64,000 nucleotides of DNA from Pseudoclavibacter endophyticus (GTDB taxonomy: Bacteria > Actinomycetota > Actinomycetes > Actinomycetales > Microbacteriaceae), in contig NZ_WBJY01000001.1 in NCBI RefSeq assembly GCF_008831085.1, forward strand, positions 992,001 to 1,056,000, in the 5' to 3' direction. This document shows, in pieces, positions 1 through 8,437 of this stretch (positions within the stretch are counted from its first letter, which is position 1; every line of letters starts with the position of its first letter). The notes under the pieces were generated by a model. The model worked only from the letters and a program-made list of their open reading frames with translations, made no database searches and was not told where the DNA came from. The position numbers and the translations under genes are program-made.

Positions 1-882
1 TACGAGATCCAGGGGCCGCATGCCCTCGCCCTGCTCGAGAAGGCGATCGGCGGGCAGGTGCCCGAGACGAAGTTCTTCGGCGGCGCGGAGCTTGAGATCG
101 ACGGCGCGAAGGTCGGGTCGCTGCGGCACGGCATGGCGGGCCAGCCGGGGTTCGAGCTGTTCGGCCCGTGGGCCGAGCGCGACACGGTTCGCAACGCCCT
201 CCTGCACCACGGCGAAGGGTTCGGCCTCGTGCTCGTTGGAGCGCGCGCCTACTCGTCGGCGAACCTCGAGTCTGCCTGGGTTCCCTCGCCGCTGCCCGCG
301 ATTTTCACGGGGGCGCGATCCGAGGCCTACCTCGAGTGGTTGCCCGCGAACCGCATCGGGTCGCTCGCCGGCAGCTTCGCGTCCGATGACATCGAGGACT
401 ACTACCTCACTCCCTACGACCTCGGCTATGGCCGCTCGGTCTCGTTCACACATGAGTTCATCGGTCGCGAGGCACTCGAGCGGCATGCCGCCACCGCGAA
501 CCGCACCAAGGTCACACTCGTGTGGAACGCCGACGACGTCGCCGCCGTGCAGCGGTCGGCGTACGAACCCGGCACACCCGCGAAGTTCATCGAGTTCCCA
601 AAGGCCCGCTACGGCGTCTACCAGGTCGACCGAGTCGAATGCGACGGCGCCCTCGTCGGCGTCTCGCACGACGTCGGCTACATCACGGGGGAGCAGGTGT
701 TCGTGTCGCTCGCGAGCATCGACAACGAGGTGGCCGAGCCGGGCACCGAGGTGAGTGTCGTGTGGGGCGAGTCGCCCGTCTCGACGAAACCCGCCGTGGA
801 GCCCCACCGGCAGGTGACGGTGCGGGCGACCGTCGCGCCCGCGCCGTACTCGTCGTACGCCCGCGAGAGCTACCGCAAATAA
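1..882 (+). CDS. GcvT-like aminomethyltransferase / O-demethylase family protein (5' partial)
   Basis: The frame is open from base 1, so the N-terminus lies outside the window; 293 residues and a TAA stop are visible. It belongs to the glycine-cleavage T-protein superfamily, whose members move a methyl or one-carbon group from a substrate to tetrahydrofolate in the cytosol. The segment AGQPGFELFGPW corresponds to the folate-domain G-x-x-GFE motif, and the last ~100 residues resemble the C-terminal barrel of this family. It looks closer to stand-alone demethylases (LigM/DesA-like) than to true GcvT, but the methyl donor cannot be read from sequence. A second member of the superfamily starts at 63672 at the other end of the window. 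Confidence 0.75.
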   Translation, partial: YEIQGPHALALLEKAIGGQVPETKFFGGAELEIDGAKVGSLRHGMAGQPGFELFGPWAERDTVRNALLHHGEGFGLVLVGARAYSSANLESAWVPSPLPAIFTGARSEAYLEWLPANRIGSLAGSFASDDIEDYYLTPYDLGYGRSVSFTHEFIGREALERHAATANRTKVTLVWNADDVAAVQRSAYEPGTPAKFIEFPKARYGVYQVDRVECDGALVGVSHDVGYITGEQVFVSLASIDNEVAEPGTEVSVVWGESPVSTKPAVEPHRQVTVRATVAPAPYSSYARESYRK

Positions 883-956
883 GCGGTCAGCGCGAAGTCG
901 GGTATCGGCAGCGACCGTCAAGGCGCCGGCAAGGGGGCTCGCGATAGCGTCGAGTG

Positions 957-1655
957 ATGCACTCGCGCACCCTCCGCCTCGACGCCGGCACGCTCACGAT
1001 CGACGCGCAGTCTCCCGAGCTGCTCGAGGACCGCGCCGATGAGGTGCTCGGCGGCCTGGCTCTTGTGCGCGACGACTGGCGGCCCGGGTTCGCGACCGAG
1101 CTCGCCTCATGGCTCTACAGCGTCGTGCCCGGGGCGGAAAACCAGCATGGCGCCGACGGGAGCTGGCAGGTGCAGGCGCTGTGCTCGGCTCGCGGCACCG
1201 AGACGCCCGGTGTGGAACAACACCCTGCCGTCAGGCGCTGGACCGACGACGCGACCCAGGCCCTTGCCGCGCTCGGCGGCCAGCGCGCCGTGCTCGAACG
1301 AACGGAGCTCAAGGCAGGTGCGTTCCGCGTCGACGACGTCGTGCTCGTGCACCGCGAACTGCTGCCACGGGGGCGGACAGGGCCTATGGGCCTCTACCTG
1401 CACCGGATGCGCGAGGCGGTGCGGAGGGATGACGGCACGACCGACTCCGGCTGGTATCTCGGTCCGGTCGCCGGGGCCGTGCAGCCGCACCCGAGCGATC
1501 TGGCGTTCGTGCCCGCCCTCGACCTGCTCGACGAGTATGCGTTCATCGCACCCGCGCTGCAGTTGCCTCGCGGCTGCCTCGTGCTGTTCGACGATGCGGG
1601 CATCTTCGAGGTCGTCGACGCCGATGGCGCCGAGCGCTGGCCGCGCGACGAATAG
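957..1655 (+). CDS. Hypothetical protein, 232 aa
   Basis: I do not recognise this family. The product is a soluble, mildly acidic protein of 232 residues with no signal peptide or membrane segment. Its central part contains a HREL-LPRGR-GPMGLY stretch, and the C-terminal part alternates hydrophobic strands with acidic turns. Codon use matches the neighbours. A GTG lies one codon upstream (954), so the exact start is uncertain. It follows the methyltransferase by 74 bp on the same strand, but no link in function can be inferred. Downstream is a convergent DNA-repair gene. Confidence 0.55.
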   Translation: MHSRTLRLDAGTLTIDAQSPELLEDRADEVLGGLALVRDDWRPGFATELASWLYSVVPGAENQHGADGSWQVQALCSARGTETPGVEQHPAVRRWTDDATQALAALGGQRAVLERTELKAGAFRVDDVVLVHRELLPRGRTGPMGLYLHRMREAVRRDDGTTDSGWYLGPVAGAVQPHPSDLAFVPALDLLDEYAFIAPALQLPRGCLVLFDDAGIFEVVDADGAERWPRDE

Positions 1656-1777
1656 ACCACCACCGGCCGCTGGATCCGACCGACCCATCGGTTGCTCCAC
1701 GTCGCGTGTTGGGAGTTTCGGATCCGGGTCGATCTGTCGCTGAGGTCGCGATGTGGCCCTCCCTGTGCGGCGGACGC

Positions 1778-2473
1778 CTAAGCGTCCGCCGCCTCGCGCC
1801 GCCGCACGATCTCGGTGATCCAGATCGGTGCGAAGGGCGAGGTGCAGTTGGGAGGGGTCGGGTAATCCTTGAGCACCTCAAGCCGCTCGCCGATGTCGAG
1901 GGCGCGTGAACGAAGGCGTGGATGCTCGATGCCGATGTTGGCCAGCGTTTCGTTCATCGCCCACTGCAAGCGGTCGGGGGCTGCCAGCATGTCCGCCTCG
2001 ATGCGGTCGAGCAGGTTTTCGAGACTGAGCCCGTCAGGCGCCTTGCCCACGAGCTCGGTCGTGAGCTGCCAGCCCGCGCTCGCGACCACCGGGTCGGGGT
2101 CGTCGAACCACCTCAGTCGCAGCGCCTTGGCGTGCGGGGTCTTCTTTACGACGTAGTTGACAAGCCAGTCGTGCACCTTGGGGATCGACGCTGCGCGCAG
2201 CATGGTGTCGAGCTCGTCCTCGCCGAACTGCTGCGGCCGGCAGACGAGGATGGCGAGCAGGCGCGCGGCGGTGTCACCTGTCGCCCACAGTTCGCTCGCG
2301 AGTTTTGGCTGCTTCTTGAGGCGTTTCGCGATCGCGCGGAGCTTCGTGAGATTGACGCCGAAGTCGTTGCCATGACGCTCGTTGACGGCCCGCATCTTGG
2401 GGTCGTCGAGCGCGCGGAGTTCGGCCAGGAGTTCCTCGGCGGTGGGGGTTGTCGCCGTCGTGTGCTGGTTCAT
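1778..2473 (-). CDS. DNA alkylation repair protein, AlkD/HEAT-repeat family
   Basis: The 231-residue protein reads as an AlkD-type DNA glycosylase made of short paired helices (HEAT-like repeats). Members remove bulky or cationic alkylated bases such as N3- and N7-alkylpurines without flipping the base. The N-terminal part carries ERHGNDFGVNLTKLR, typical of this family, and the middle has alternating Trp/Asp-rich helices (LRWFDDPDPVVASAGWQL). Its length is normal for the family. The gene stands alone, between an unknown gene and a divergent AraC regulator starting about 140 bp away. Confidence 0.8.
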   Translation of the reverse strand: MNQHTTATTPTAEELLAELRALDDPKMRAVNERHGNDFGVNLTKLRAIAKRLKKQPKLASELWATGDTAARLLAILVCRPQQFGEDELDTMLRAASIPKVHDWLVNYVVKKTPHAKALRLRWFDDPDPVVASAGWQLTTELVGKAPDGLSLENLLDRIEADMLAAPDRLQWAMNETLANIGIEHPRLRSRALDIGERLEVLKDYPTPPNCTSPFAPIWITEIVRRREAADA

Positions 2474-2613
2474 GCTGCCTCACGAGTTCGTGGACGGGCG
2501 GCGTGCTGAGGCGTCGCCCGTGCACGCCTGCTGTGAGCGCGTCGTGCGCATCAGCGTAGCGCTGACCGTCCACGACGCGATCGAACAGTGAGGTGAGCAT
2601 CGGGCTGGGTGCC

Positions 2614-3435
2614 ATGATGAGTGGCATGGCCAGCACGCGCCGCGACCGCGCTCGATCGGTGCCCGACGTGCGAGCCCTGCCGAGGTATACCGCCGGCGAA
2701 CTCGACGTGCCGTGGTCGATCGGCACATTCGGAGAACGCCTCGCCCGAGCCGCCTACTGGCCTGAGCACTCGCACCCGACGCACGAGCTCATCCGCAACG
2801 AACGCGGCGTCTCGACGGTCAGTGTCGGGCGGCGCACCTGGACCATCACGCCGGCGCTCGGTCTCTGGATGCCTGCCGGCGTCGCGCACTCCGGCTCGGC
2901 GCCCGCGGGCACGTGGTACCGCACGACGCACTTCGAAATCGGGCTCGTCGACGATGCCCCGGCGGCGCCCGTCGCCGTCGACATCGGCCCCCTCCTGCGG
3001 TTGCTTCTCGAACGGCTCGACGACGACACCCTGTCGTCGACGTCGCGCGCGACGACCGAGGCCATGGTGCTCGACGTGCTCGAGCCAGCGACGAACGAGT
3101 TGCTCGTGCACGCGCCGATGTCCACGCTGCTCGCGCCCATCGTCGAGGCCGTCATGGCCGAGCCTGGCGACCGCCGCACGCTCGAGGAATGGGCGGATGC
3201 GGTCGACGTCTCGTCCCGGACCCTCACCAGGGCGTTCCGGGCCGAGACCGGTCAAGGGTTCGCCCAATGGCAATCCGCAGTGCGCGCGCAGCGTGCGGCT
3301 CACCTGCTCGCCGCCGGCGTGCCCGTGGCTGAGGTCGTCGACGAGGTCGGTTACGCAACGCCGAGCGCATTCGGTGCGGCGTTTCGTCGTGCAACCGGGC
3401 TCACGCCACGAGAGTTTCGCACCAGACATGTCTGA
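2614..3435 (+). CDS. AraC family transcriptional regulator
   Basis: This is a DNA-binding regulator with a cupin-like sensor in the N-terminal half (HSHPTHELIR, GVAHSGSAP) and a double helix-turn-helix AraC domain in the last ~100 residues (LEEWADAVDVSSRTLTRAFRAETG, then VAEVVDEVGYATPSAFGAAFRRATGLTPREF). It sits 120 bp upstream of the iron-siderophore importer in the same direction. AraC proteins next to siderophore uptake genes often sense the ferri-siderophore, so this one is a plausible activator of the downstream operon; that is inference. Possible starts are GTG 2593, ATG 2614, ATG 2617 and ATG 2626; none has a strong ribosome binding site. Confidence 0.8.
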   Translation: MMSGMASTRRDRARSVPDVRALPRYTAGELDVPWSIGTFGERLARAAYWPEHSHPTHELIRNERGVSTVSVGRRTWTITPALGLWMPAGVAHSGSAPAGTWYRTTHFEIGLVDDAPAAPVAVDIGPLLRLLLERLDDDTLSSTSRATTEAMVLDVLEPATNELLVHAPMSTLLAPIVEAVMAEPGDRRTLEEWADAVDVSSRTLTRAFRAETGQGFAQWQSAVRAQRAAHLLAAGVPVAEVVDEVGYATPSAFGAAFRRATGLTPREFRTRHV

Positions 3436-3464
3436 ATCGCGAGAGTCGCGTCGTTCTCGCGCGA

Positions 3465-3510
3465 TTGCGGAGGGATGCGCCCCCTCGTACTGTAGGTAAG
3501 CCTCACCTAA
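3465..3510 (+). promoter_or_regulatory. Promoter with DtxR/IdeR-type iron box ahead of siderophore importer
   Basis: TTGCGG (3465-3470) and TACTGT (3488-3493) are separated by exactly 17 bp and form a reasonable sigma-70 type promoter. The 19-bp sequence GTAGGTAAGCCTCACCTAA (3492-3510) overlaps the -10/+1 region. It matches the DtxR/IdeR/DmdR consensus TTAGGTTAGSCTMACCTAA at all but two or three positions, depending on how the degenerate positions are scored. Occupancy by an Fe2+-loaded repressor here would block transcription of the importer that starts at 3556. Confidence 0.8.
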
Positions 3511-3555
3511 CTCACGGTGTGGCTTTCCCACCGGCACACGAACCTCGGAGTATCA

Positions 3556-4617
3556 GTGCGTCTCCAACGACTTTTCGCCCCGGTCGCCATCGCGGCCGCC
3601 GGCATCCTCGCTCTCTCGGCATGCGCATCCGGTGCCGGCCAAGCCGGTCCCGCCGACGGCGCCAACCCATCGGTCGGCCCGGGCTCGGCCGACGGCGAGT
3701 ACCCCATCACGATCGAGCACGCACTCGGTACGACGACGATCGAGGAGAAGCCCGAGCGGGTCGCGACCGTCAACTGGGCGAACCAGGAGGTGCCGCTCGC
3801 GCTCGGCGTCGTGCCGGTCGGCATGGCCGCGGCGAACTTCGGCGACGACGACGGCGACGGCATCCTGCCGTGGGTGCAGGACAAGCTCGACGAGCTCGGC
3901 GGCGAGACCCCGGTGCTGTTCGATGAGACCGACGGCATCGACTTCGAGGCGGTCTCGAACACCGACCCCGACGTGATCCTCGCCTCGTACTCGGGCCTGA
4001 CGCAGGAGGACTACGACACGCTGAGCGAGATCGCGCCGGTCGTCGCCTACCCCGACGCCCCGTGGGCGACCTCGTGGCGCGACGTCATCACCTACAACAG
4101 CATGGGCATGGGGATGGCTGCCGAGGGCGAGGCGCTCATCGCCGACCTCGAGCAGCAGATCGACGACGCCGTCTCGCAGTACCCCGAGCTCGAGGGCACG
4201 GCGACGATGTTCCTCACGCACGTCGACCAGTCCGACCTCAGCGAGGTCAGTTTCTACACATCGCACGACACGCGCGCCGCGTTCTTCGAGGACCTCGGCC
4301 TCGGCACCCCGCAGAGCATCGCGGACGCCTCGAGCGATCCGACCCAGTTCTCGGGCACGATCAGCGCCGAGCAGGTCGACACGTTCGCCGACGTCGAGCT
4401 CATCGTGACCTACGGCGACGCCTCGCTCGTCGAAACCCTCGAGAACGACCCGCTCCTGTCGCAGATGCCGGCCGTGCAGACCGGCGCGATCGTCGCGCTC
4501 GACGGCGCGTCACCGCTCGGCACGGCGGCCAACCCGACGCCGCTCGCGATTCCGTTCGTGCTCGACGACTACGTCTCGATGCTCGCGGACGCGGTCGCGG
4601 CAAACGGCGGGGCGTGA
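3556..4617 (+). CDS. Fe-siderophore ABC transporter substrate-binding lipoprotein
   Basis: A secreted, lipid-anchored binding protein of the FepB/FecB/FhuD class that captures ferric siderophore outside the membrane. It begins with a signal peptide ending in the lipobox LSAC (modified Cys about residue 23), followed by a Gly/Pro-rich linker and a periplasmic-binding fold (EKPERVATVNW; SNTDPDVILASYSGLTQE; ALIADLEQQIDDA). GTG 3556 is preferred over the in-frame GTG 3517 because GGAG lies just upstream and because the longer form would put extra residues before the signal peptide. It is the first gene of a four-gene operon under the iron box, and its stop overlaps the next start (GTGA). Confidence 0.9.
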   Translation: MRLQRLFAPVAIAAAGILALSACASGAGQAGPADGANPSVGPGSADGEYPITIEHALGTTTIEEKPERVATVNWANQEVPLALGVVPVGMAAANFGDDDGDGILPWVQDKLDELGGETPVLFDETDGIDFEAVSNTDPDVILASYSGLTQEDYDTLSEIAPVVAYPDAPWATSWRDVITYNSMGMGMAAEGEALIADLEQQIDDAVSQYPELEGTATMFLTHVDQSDLSEVSFYTSHDTRAAFFEDLGLGTPQSIADASSDPTQFSGTISAEQVDTFADVELIVTYGDASLVETLENDPLLSQMPAVQTGAIVALDGASPLGTAANPTPLAIPFVLDDYVSMLADAVAANGGA

Positions 4618-5780
4618 CCCAGACACCCCGCGCCACGTTGGCGGGCTCGGTCGCTTCGGCGCCCGGGCCCGCCGATGCGCGCGCGGCAGGTGGGGGTGCA
4701 AACATCAGTGTCAGTGAGGGCGCGGATGCGCCTGCCGAGGCAACGCGGGCTGGCGCTCCCCGCCCGGCCCTCACGAGCATCCGCCGATCGAACGCGGTCA
4801 GGGCGACCTGGGTGCTCGTGGTCGCCATCGCGCTCGCCGCGCTCGCACTCCTCTCGATCGCGATCGGCTCGCGCGAGGTGTCATTCGACGATCTCGTCGC
4901 GGGACTCATGGGCGGCACCGACAACCTCGGCCAGGCGGCGATCGTCAAACGCGTGCCGCGCACCGCGCTCGCGCTGCTCATCGGCGCCGCACTCGGGCTC
5001 GCCGGTGCGGTCATGCAGGGCGTGACGCGCAACCCCCTCGCCGACCCGAGCATCCTCGGCATCAACATGGGCGCATCCCTGGCCGTCGTCATCGGCATCT
5101 CGTGGTTCGGCCTCGTGAGCGCGATCGGCTACATCTGGGTGGCGATCGCGGGCGCCGCGGTGACGGCGGTCGCCGTCTACGCGATCGGCTCGCTCGGGCG
5201 GGGCGGCGCGACGCCGCTCAAGCTCGCGCTCGCGGGGTCGGCGACGACGGCCGCGCTCGCCTCGCTCATCACGGCCATCTCGCTGCCGCGCGGCGACGTG
5301 GCCGAGATGATCCGCTCGTGGCAGATCGGCGGCGTCGGCGGGGCGTCGTGGGAGTCGACCGGCAACGTCGTTGCGTTCTTCGCCGTCGGCGCGATCGTGT
5401 GCCTCATCTCGGCGCGCAGCCTCAACGCGCTCGCGCTCGGCGACGACGTCGCCGCCAGCCTCGGCGAGCACGTGGCGGTCGTGCGCGGTATCGCTGCAGT
5501 GGGGGCCGTCATGCTCTGCGGCGCCGCGACCGCCGTCGCGGGCCCGATCGCGTTCGTCGGGCTCGTCGTGCCGCACTTCTGCCGCCTGCTCGTCGGCCCG
5601 GACTATCGCTGGCTGCTGCCGTTCTCGGCGCTCGGCGGCGGCGTGCTGCTCGTCGCCGCCGACGTGCTCGGCCGCGTGATCGCGCGCCCGAGCGAGATCG
5701 ACGTCGGCATCATCACCGCCATCGTCGGCGCGCCCTTCTTCATCGCCGTCGTGCGCCGACAGCGGATGCGTGCGCTGTGA
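4614..5780 (+). CDS. Iron-siderophore ABC transporter permease (FecCD family), first
   Basis: An integral membrane permease of the BtuC/FecCD family that forms one half of the channel for ferric siderophore. The signature QGVTRNPLADPSILGINMGAS region is clear (split here as QGVTRNPLADP and SILGINMGAS). About nine to ten hydrophobic segments follow a hydrophilic N-terminal extension of some 60 residues rich in Ala, Gly and Pro, longer than usual for the family. The GTG start overlaps the binding-protein stop by four bases, so translation is probably coupled. The extended N-terminus could partly be a mis-chosen start, but no later start has a better context. Confidence 0.9.
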   Translation: MTQTPRATLAGSVASAPGPADARAAGGGANISVSEGADAPAEATRAGAPRPALTSIRRSNAVRATWVLVVAIALAALALLSIAIGSREVSFDDLVAGLMGGTDNLGQAAIVKRVPRTALALLIGAALGLAGAVMQGVTRNPLADPSILGINMGASLAVVIGISWFGLVSAIGYIWVAIAGAAVTAVAVYAIGSLGRGGATPLKLALAGSATTAALASLITAISLPRGDVAEMIRSWQIGGVGGASWESTGNVVAFFAVGAIVCLISARSLNALALGDDVAASLGEHVAVVRGIAAVGAVMLCGAATAVAGPIAFVGLVVPHFCRLLVGPDYRWLLPFSALGGGVLLVAADVLGRVIARPSEIDVGIITAIVGAPFFIAVVRRQRMRAL

Positions 5781-6925
5781 GCGTCGAGACGCGGGTCGAG
5801 ACCGCGCCCGAGACGACGCGCGGCAGGCGGCCGCAAGGGACGACGAAACGCGGCACGACGCCGGGCACGCAGGCGCCGAGCGCCGACGCACCGACGCGCA
5901 CGACCGTGGAACTCGTGGCCGAGGGCCGCCGCCTCCGCGGCCGTCGCCGCCGCCTGGTGATCGCCGTGCTCGCGCTCGTCGTCATCGCGGGCTTCGCCTG
6001 CAGCGTCATGCTCGGCGACCGCGTCTACGGGCCCGTCGAGGTGTGGCGGGTCATGATCGGCGAGGAGGTCGACGGCGCCACGTTCACGGTCGGCTCCCTG
6101 CGCCTGCCGCGGGCGACGCTCGCCGTCGCGACCGGGCTGTGCTTCGGGCTCGCCGGCGTGACGTTCCAGACGATGCTGCGCAATCCCCTGGCGAGCCCCG
6201 ACATCATCGGCATCAGCACGGGCGCGAGCGCGGCCGCCGCCATCGCGATCGTGATGTTCGGCCTCGGCGGCGCCGCGGTCTCGGGCGTCGCGGTCGTGAG
6301 CGGCCTCGTCGTCGCGATCGTCATCTACCTGCTCGCGTTCCGGCGCGGGGGAGTGGGTACGCGGCTGATCCTCATCGGCATCGGCATCGCGGCGATGCTC
6401 GAGAGCGTCATCGCCTACGTGCTCTCGCAGGCCGGCCAGTGGGATCTGCAGGAGGTCACTCGCTGGCTCACCGGCAGCCTCAACGGCGTCGGCTGGGCGC
6501 AGGTCGCGAGCACCGCGATCGCGCTCGTCGTGCTCGGCCCGCTGCTGCTCGCGTGCACGCGTAGCTTGTCGGCCCTCCAGCTCGGCGACGACACCGCGGC
6601 CGCCCTCGGCGTCCGCGTCGAGGTGACGCGCCTGTTCATCGTGGTCGCCGCGGTGGGACTCGTCGCCTTCGCGACGGCGGCGGCAGGGCCGATCGCGTTC
6701 GTCGCGTTCCTCGCCGGGCCGATCGCCGCTCGCCTTGTCGGCCCGAACGGATCGCTGCTCGTGCCGGCCGCCCTCGTCGGAGCCGCGCTCGTCGTGATCG
6801 CCGACTTCGTGGGCCAGCACCTGCTCGACACGCGGTTCCCGGTCGGCGTCGTAACGGGCGTCCTCGGGGCGCCCTATCTCGTGTACCTCATCGTGCGCAC
6901 CAACCGGGCGGGAGGCTCGCTGTGA
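5777..6925 (+). CDS. Iron-siderophore ABC transporter permease (FecCD family), second
   Basis: The partner permease of the previous gene, forming a heterodimeric channel. The FecCD motif appears as QTMLRNPLASP-DIIGISTGAS, followed by about eight hydrophobic helices. Its N-terminus again carries a charged extension of roughly 60 residues with many Arg, Thr and Pro before the first membrane span (LVIAVLALVVIAGFA). The start GTG overlaps the stop of the first permease (GTGA), and its own stop overlaps the ATPase start in the same way. All four importer genes are therefore translationally coupled. Confidence 0.9.
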   Translation: MSVETRVETAPETTRGRRPQGTTKRGTTPGTQAPSADAPTRTTVELVAEGRRLRGRRRRLVIAVLALVVIAGFACSVMLGDRVYGPVEVWRVMIGEEVDGATFTVGSLRLPRATLAVATGLCFGLAGVTFQTMLRNPLASPDIIGISTGASAAAAIAIVMFGLGGAAVSGVAVVSGLVVAIVIYLLAFRRGGVGTRLILIGIGIAAMLESVIAYVLSQAGQWDLQEVTRWLTGSLNGVGWAQVASTAIALVVLGPLLLACTRSLSALQLGDDTAAALGVRVEVTRLFIVVAAVGLVAFATAAAGPIAFVAFLAGPIAARLVGPNGSLLVPAALVGAALVVIADFVGQHLLDTRFPVGVVTGVLGAPYLVYLIVRTNRAGGSL

Positions 6926-7737
6926 CTGAATCGCACCGCCTGAGCGCCGAGGGGCTTGCCCTCGGCTACGGCGACCGCACCGTCTTCGACGGCCTCGACC
7001 TTGTGGTGCCGCCCGGCCGCATCACCGTGATCGTCGGTCCCAACGCGTGCGGCAAATCGACCCTGCTGCGCTCGATGTCCCGGCTGCTTGTCCCGCGGGC
7101 CGGCCGCGTCGTGCTCGACGGCAAGCTCGTGCACCGCATGCCCGCGAAGGAGCTCGCGCGTACGCTCGGTCTCCTGCCCCAATCGCCGATCGCGCCGGAA
7201 GGCATCACGGTCGCCGACCTCGTCGGCCGCGGGCGGCAGCCGCATCAGGGTCTCTTCTCGCGTTGGACGCACGCCGACGACCAGGCCGTCGCCGACGCCC
7301 TCGACGCGACCGACACCGCCGTGCTCGCGGATCGCCCGGTCGACGAGCTCTCCGGCGGGCAGCGGCAGCGCGTGTGGATCGCCATGGCGCTCGCGCAGCA
7401 GACAGACCTGCTGCTGCTCGACGAGCCGACGACGTTCCTCGACGTGAGTCACCAGGTCGAGGTGCTCGACTTGCTCGTCGACCTCAACCGTGCGCGCGGC
7501 ACCACGATCGTGCTCGTGCTGCACGACCTCAACCTCGCAGCGCGCTACGCCGACCATCTCGTCGCGCTCGAGGGGGGCGTCGTGCGGGCGTCGGGCGCGC
7601 CAAACGACGTGTTGACCGAGGACCTCGTGCGCTCGGTATTCGGCATCCCGAATCGCGTCATCGTGGATCCGGTCTCCGGTGCGCCGCTCATGCTCCCGAT
7701 CGGGCGGCACCGCGCCGTGGAGCCCGCCGCGGGATAG
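6922..7737 (+). CDS. Iron-siderophore ABC transporter ATP-binding protein (FepC-like)
   Basis: The cytoplasmic ATPase that powers siderophore uptake. Walker A is GPNACGKST (residues 39-47), the ABC signature is LSGGQ (143-147), Walker B is LLLLDEPT and the H-loop is VLHDLNLAARY. Its length of 271 residues is typical of FepC/FhuC. The start GTG overlaps the second permease stop by four bases. It is the last gene of the iron-box operon; the next gene is convergent and ends 55 bp away. Confidence 0.93.
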   Translation: MTESHRLSAEGLALGYGDRTVFDGLDLVVPPGRITVIVGPNACGKSTLLRSMSRLLVPRAGRVVLDGKLVHRMPAKELARTLGLLPQSPIAPEGITVADLVGRGRQPHQGLFSRWTHADDQAVADALDATDTAVLADRPVDELSGGQRQRVWIAMALAQQTDLLLLDEPTTFLDVSHQVEVLDLLVDLNRARGTTIVLVLHDLNLAARYADHLVALEGGVVRASGAPNDVLTEDLVRSVFGIPNRVIVDPVSGAPLMLPIGRHRAVEPAAG

Positions 7738-7792
7738 CCGAGCGGGATTGCCTCGATGTCCCCCGGCGCATCGCCGCAAGGTGCGGCGACCG

Positions 7793-8314
7793 CTACCGAT
7801 GCGGCTCTTGGCTGTCCCCGGCGTCGCGCATGGCGTCGCGCAGGAGCTCGACGGCGGCGAGCTCGGTCTGCGCCAGGATCTCGAGCGGTTCTCCGTCGAA
7901 TTCGTAGTGGCGGGTGCGTACCTCGCCCCGGACGTACGTGGCGAGCCACGTCGTGCCGGGCGGGTGCCCCTCCTCGCGATCCGGCCCGCCGACGCCCGTT
8001 GCGGCGATCGCGGCGTCGGCGCCCATCAGGGTCGCGACGCCCATCGCCATTGCTCGGGCCGCCTCCTCCGACACGACGGGGCCGCGCGGAACGTTCAACG
8101 CGGCGTACTTCGCCTCTGACTGGTAGGCCACGACCGCGCCCGCGTACCAGTCGACGCACTGCGGTATCGACGCGAAATGCTGTGCGAGTCGGCCGCCCGT
8201 GAGCGATTCGGCCGCGGCGACACGAAAGCCATGCGCGCGGGCGAGTTCGCCGACCTCTTCGGCCAGGGCATCTGCGGCCTCCGACGGCGACTGGGCGTTG
8301 GTGAGGTCGGACAC
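7793..8314 (-). CDS. CinA C-terminal domain family nicotinamide-nucleotide amidohydrolase
   Basis: A 173-residue stand-alone CinA-C protein, the PncC-type enzyme that deamidates nicotinamide mononucleotide to nicotinic acid mononucleotide in NAD recycling. The family motifs are present: VAAAESLTGGRLA, WYAGAVVAYQSEAK, and AIAATGVGGPDREEG-PPGTTWLA. GTG 8314 is chosen because GGAG sits five bases upstream. The frame stays open for another 54 codons upstream, but that part has no family similarity and lacks a good start. Confidence 0.88.
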   Translation of the reverse strand: MSDLTNAQSPSEAADALAEEVGELARAHGFRVAAAESLTGGRLAQHFASIPQCVDWYAGAVVAYQSEAKYAALNVPRGPVVSEEAARAMAMGVATLMGADAAIAATGVGGPDREEGHPPGTTWLATYVRGEVRTRHYEFDGEPLEILAQTELAAVELLRDAMRDAGDSQEPHR

Positions 8315-8437
8315 GGCGACTCCAATCCGTAGGTGTGGTTGAGCGTACGCCGATTCGCCCTGCACGGTGCGGGAACGCGACCGGAATGGCGGGTCAGCAC
8401 CAATGATTCTCGCGGCCGCATCCAGGACAATGGGCCC

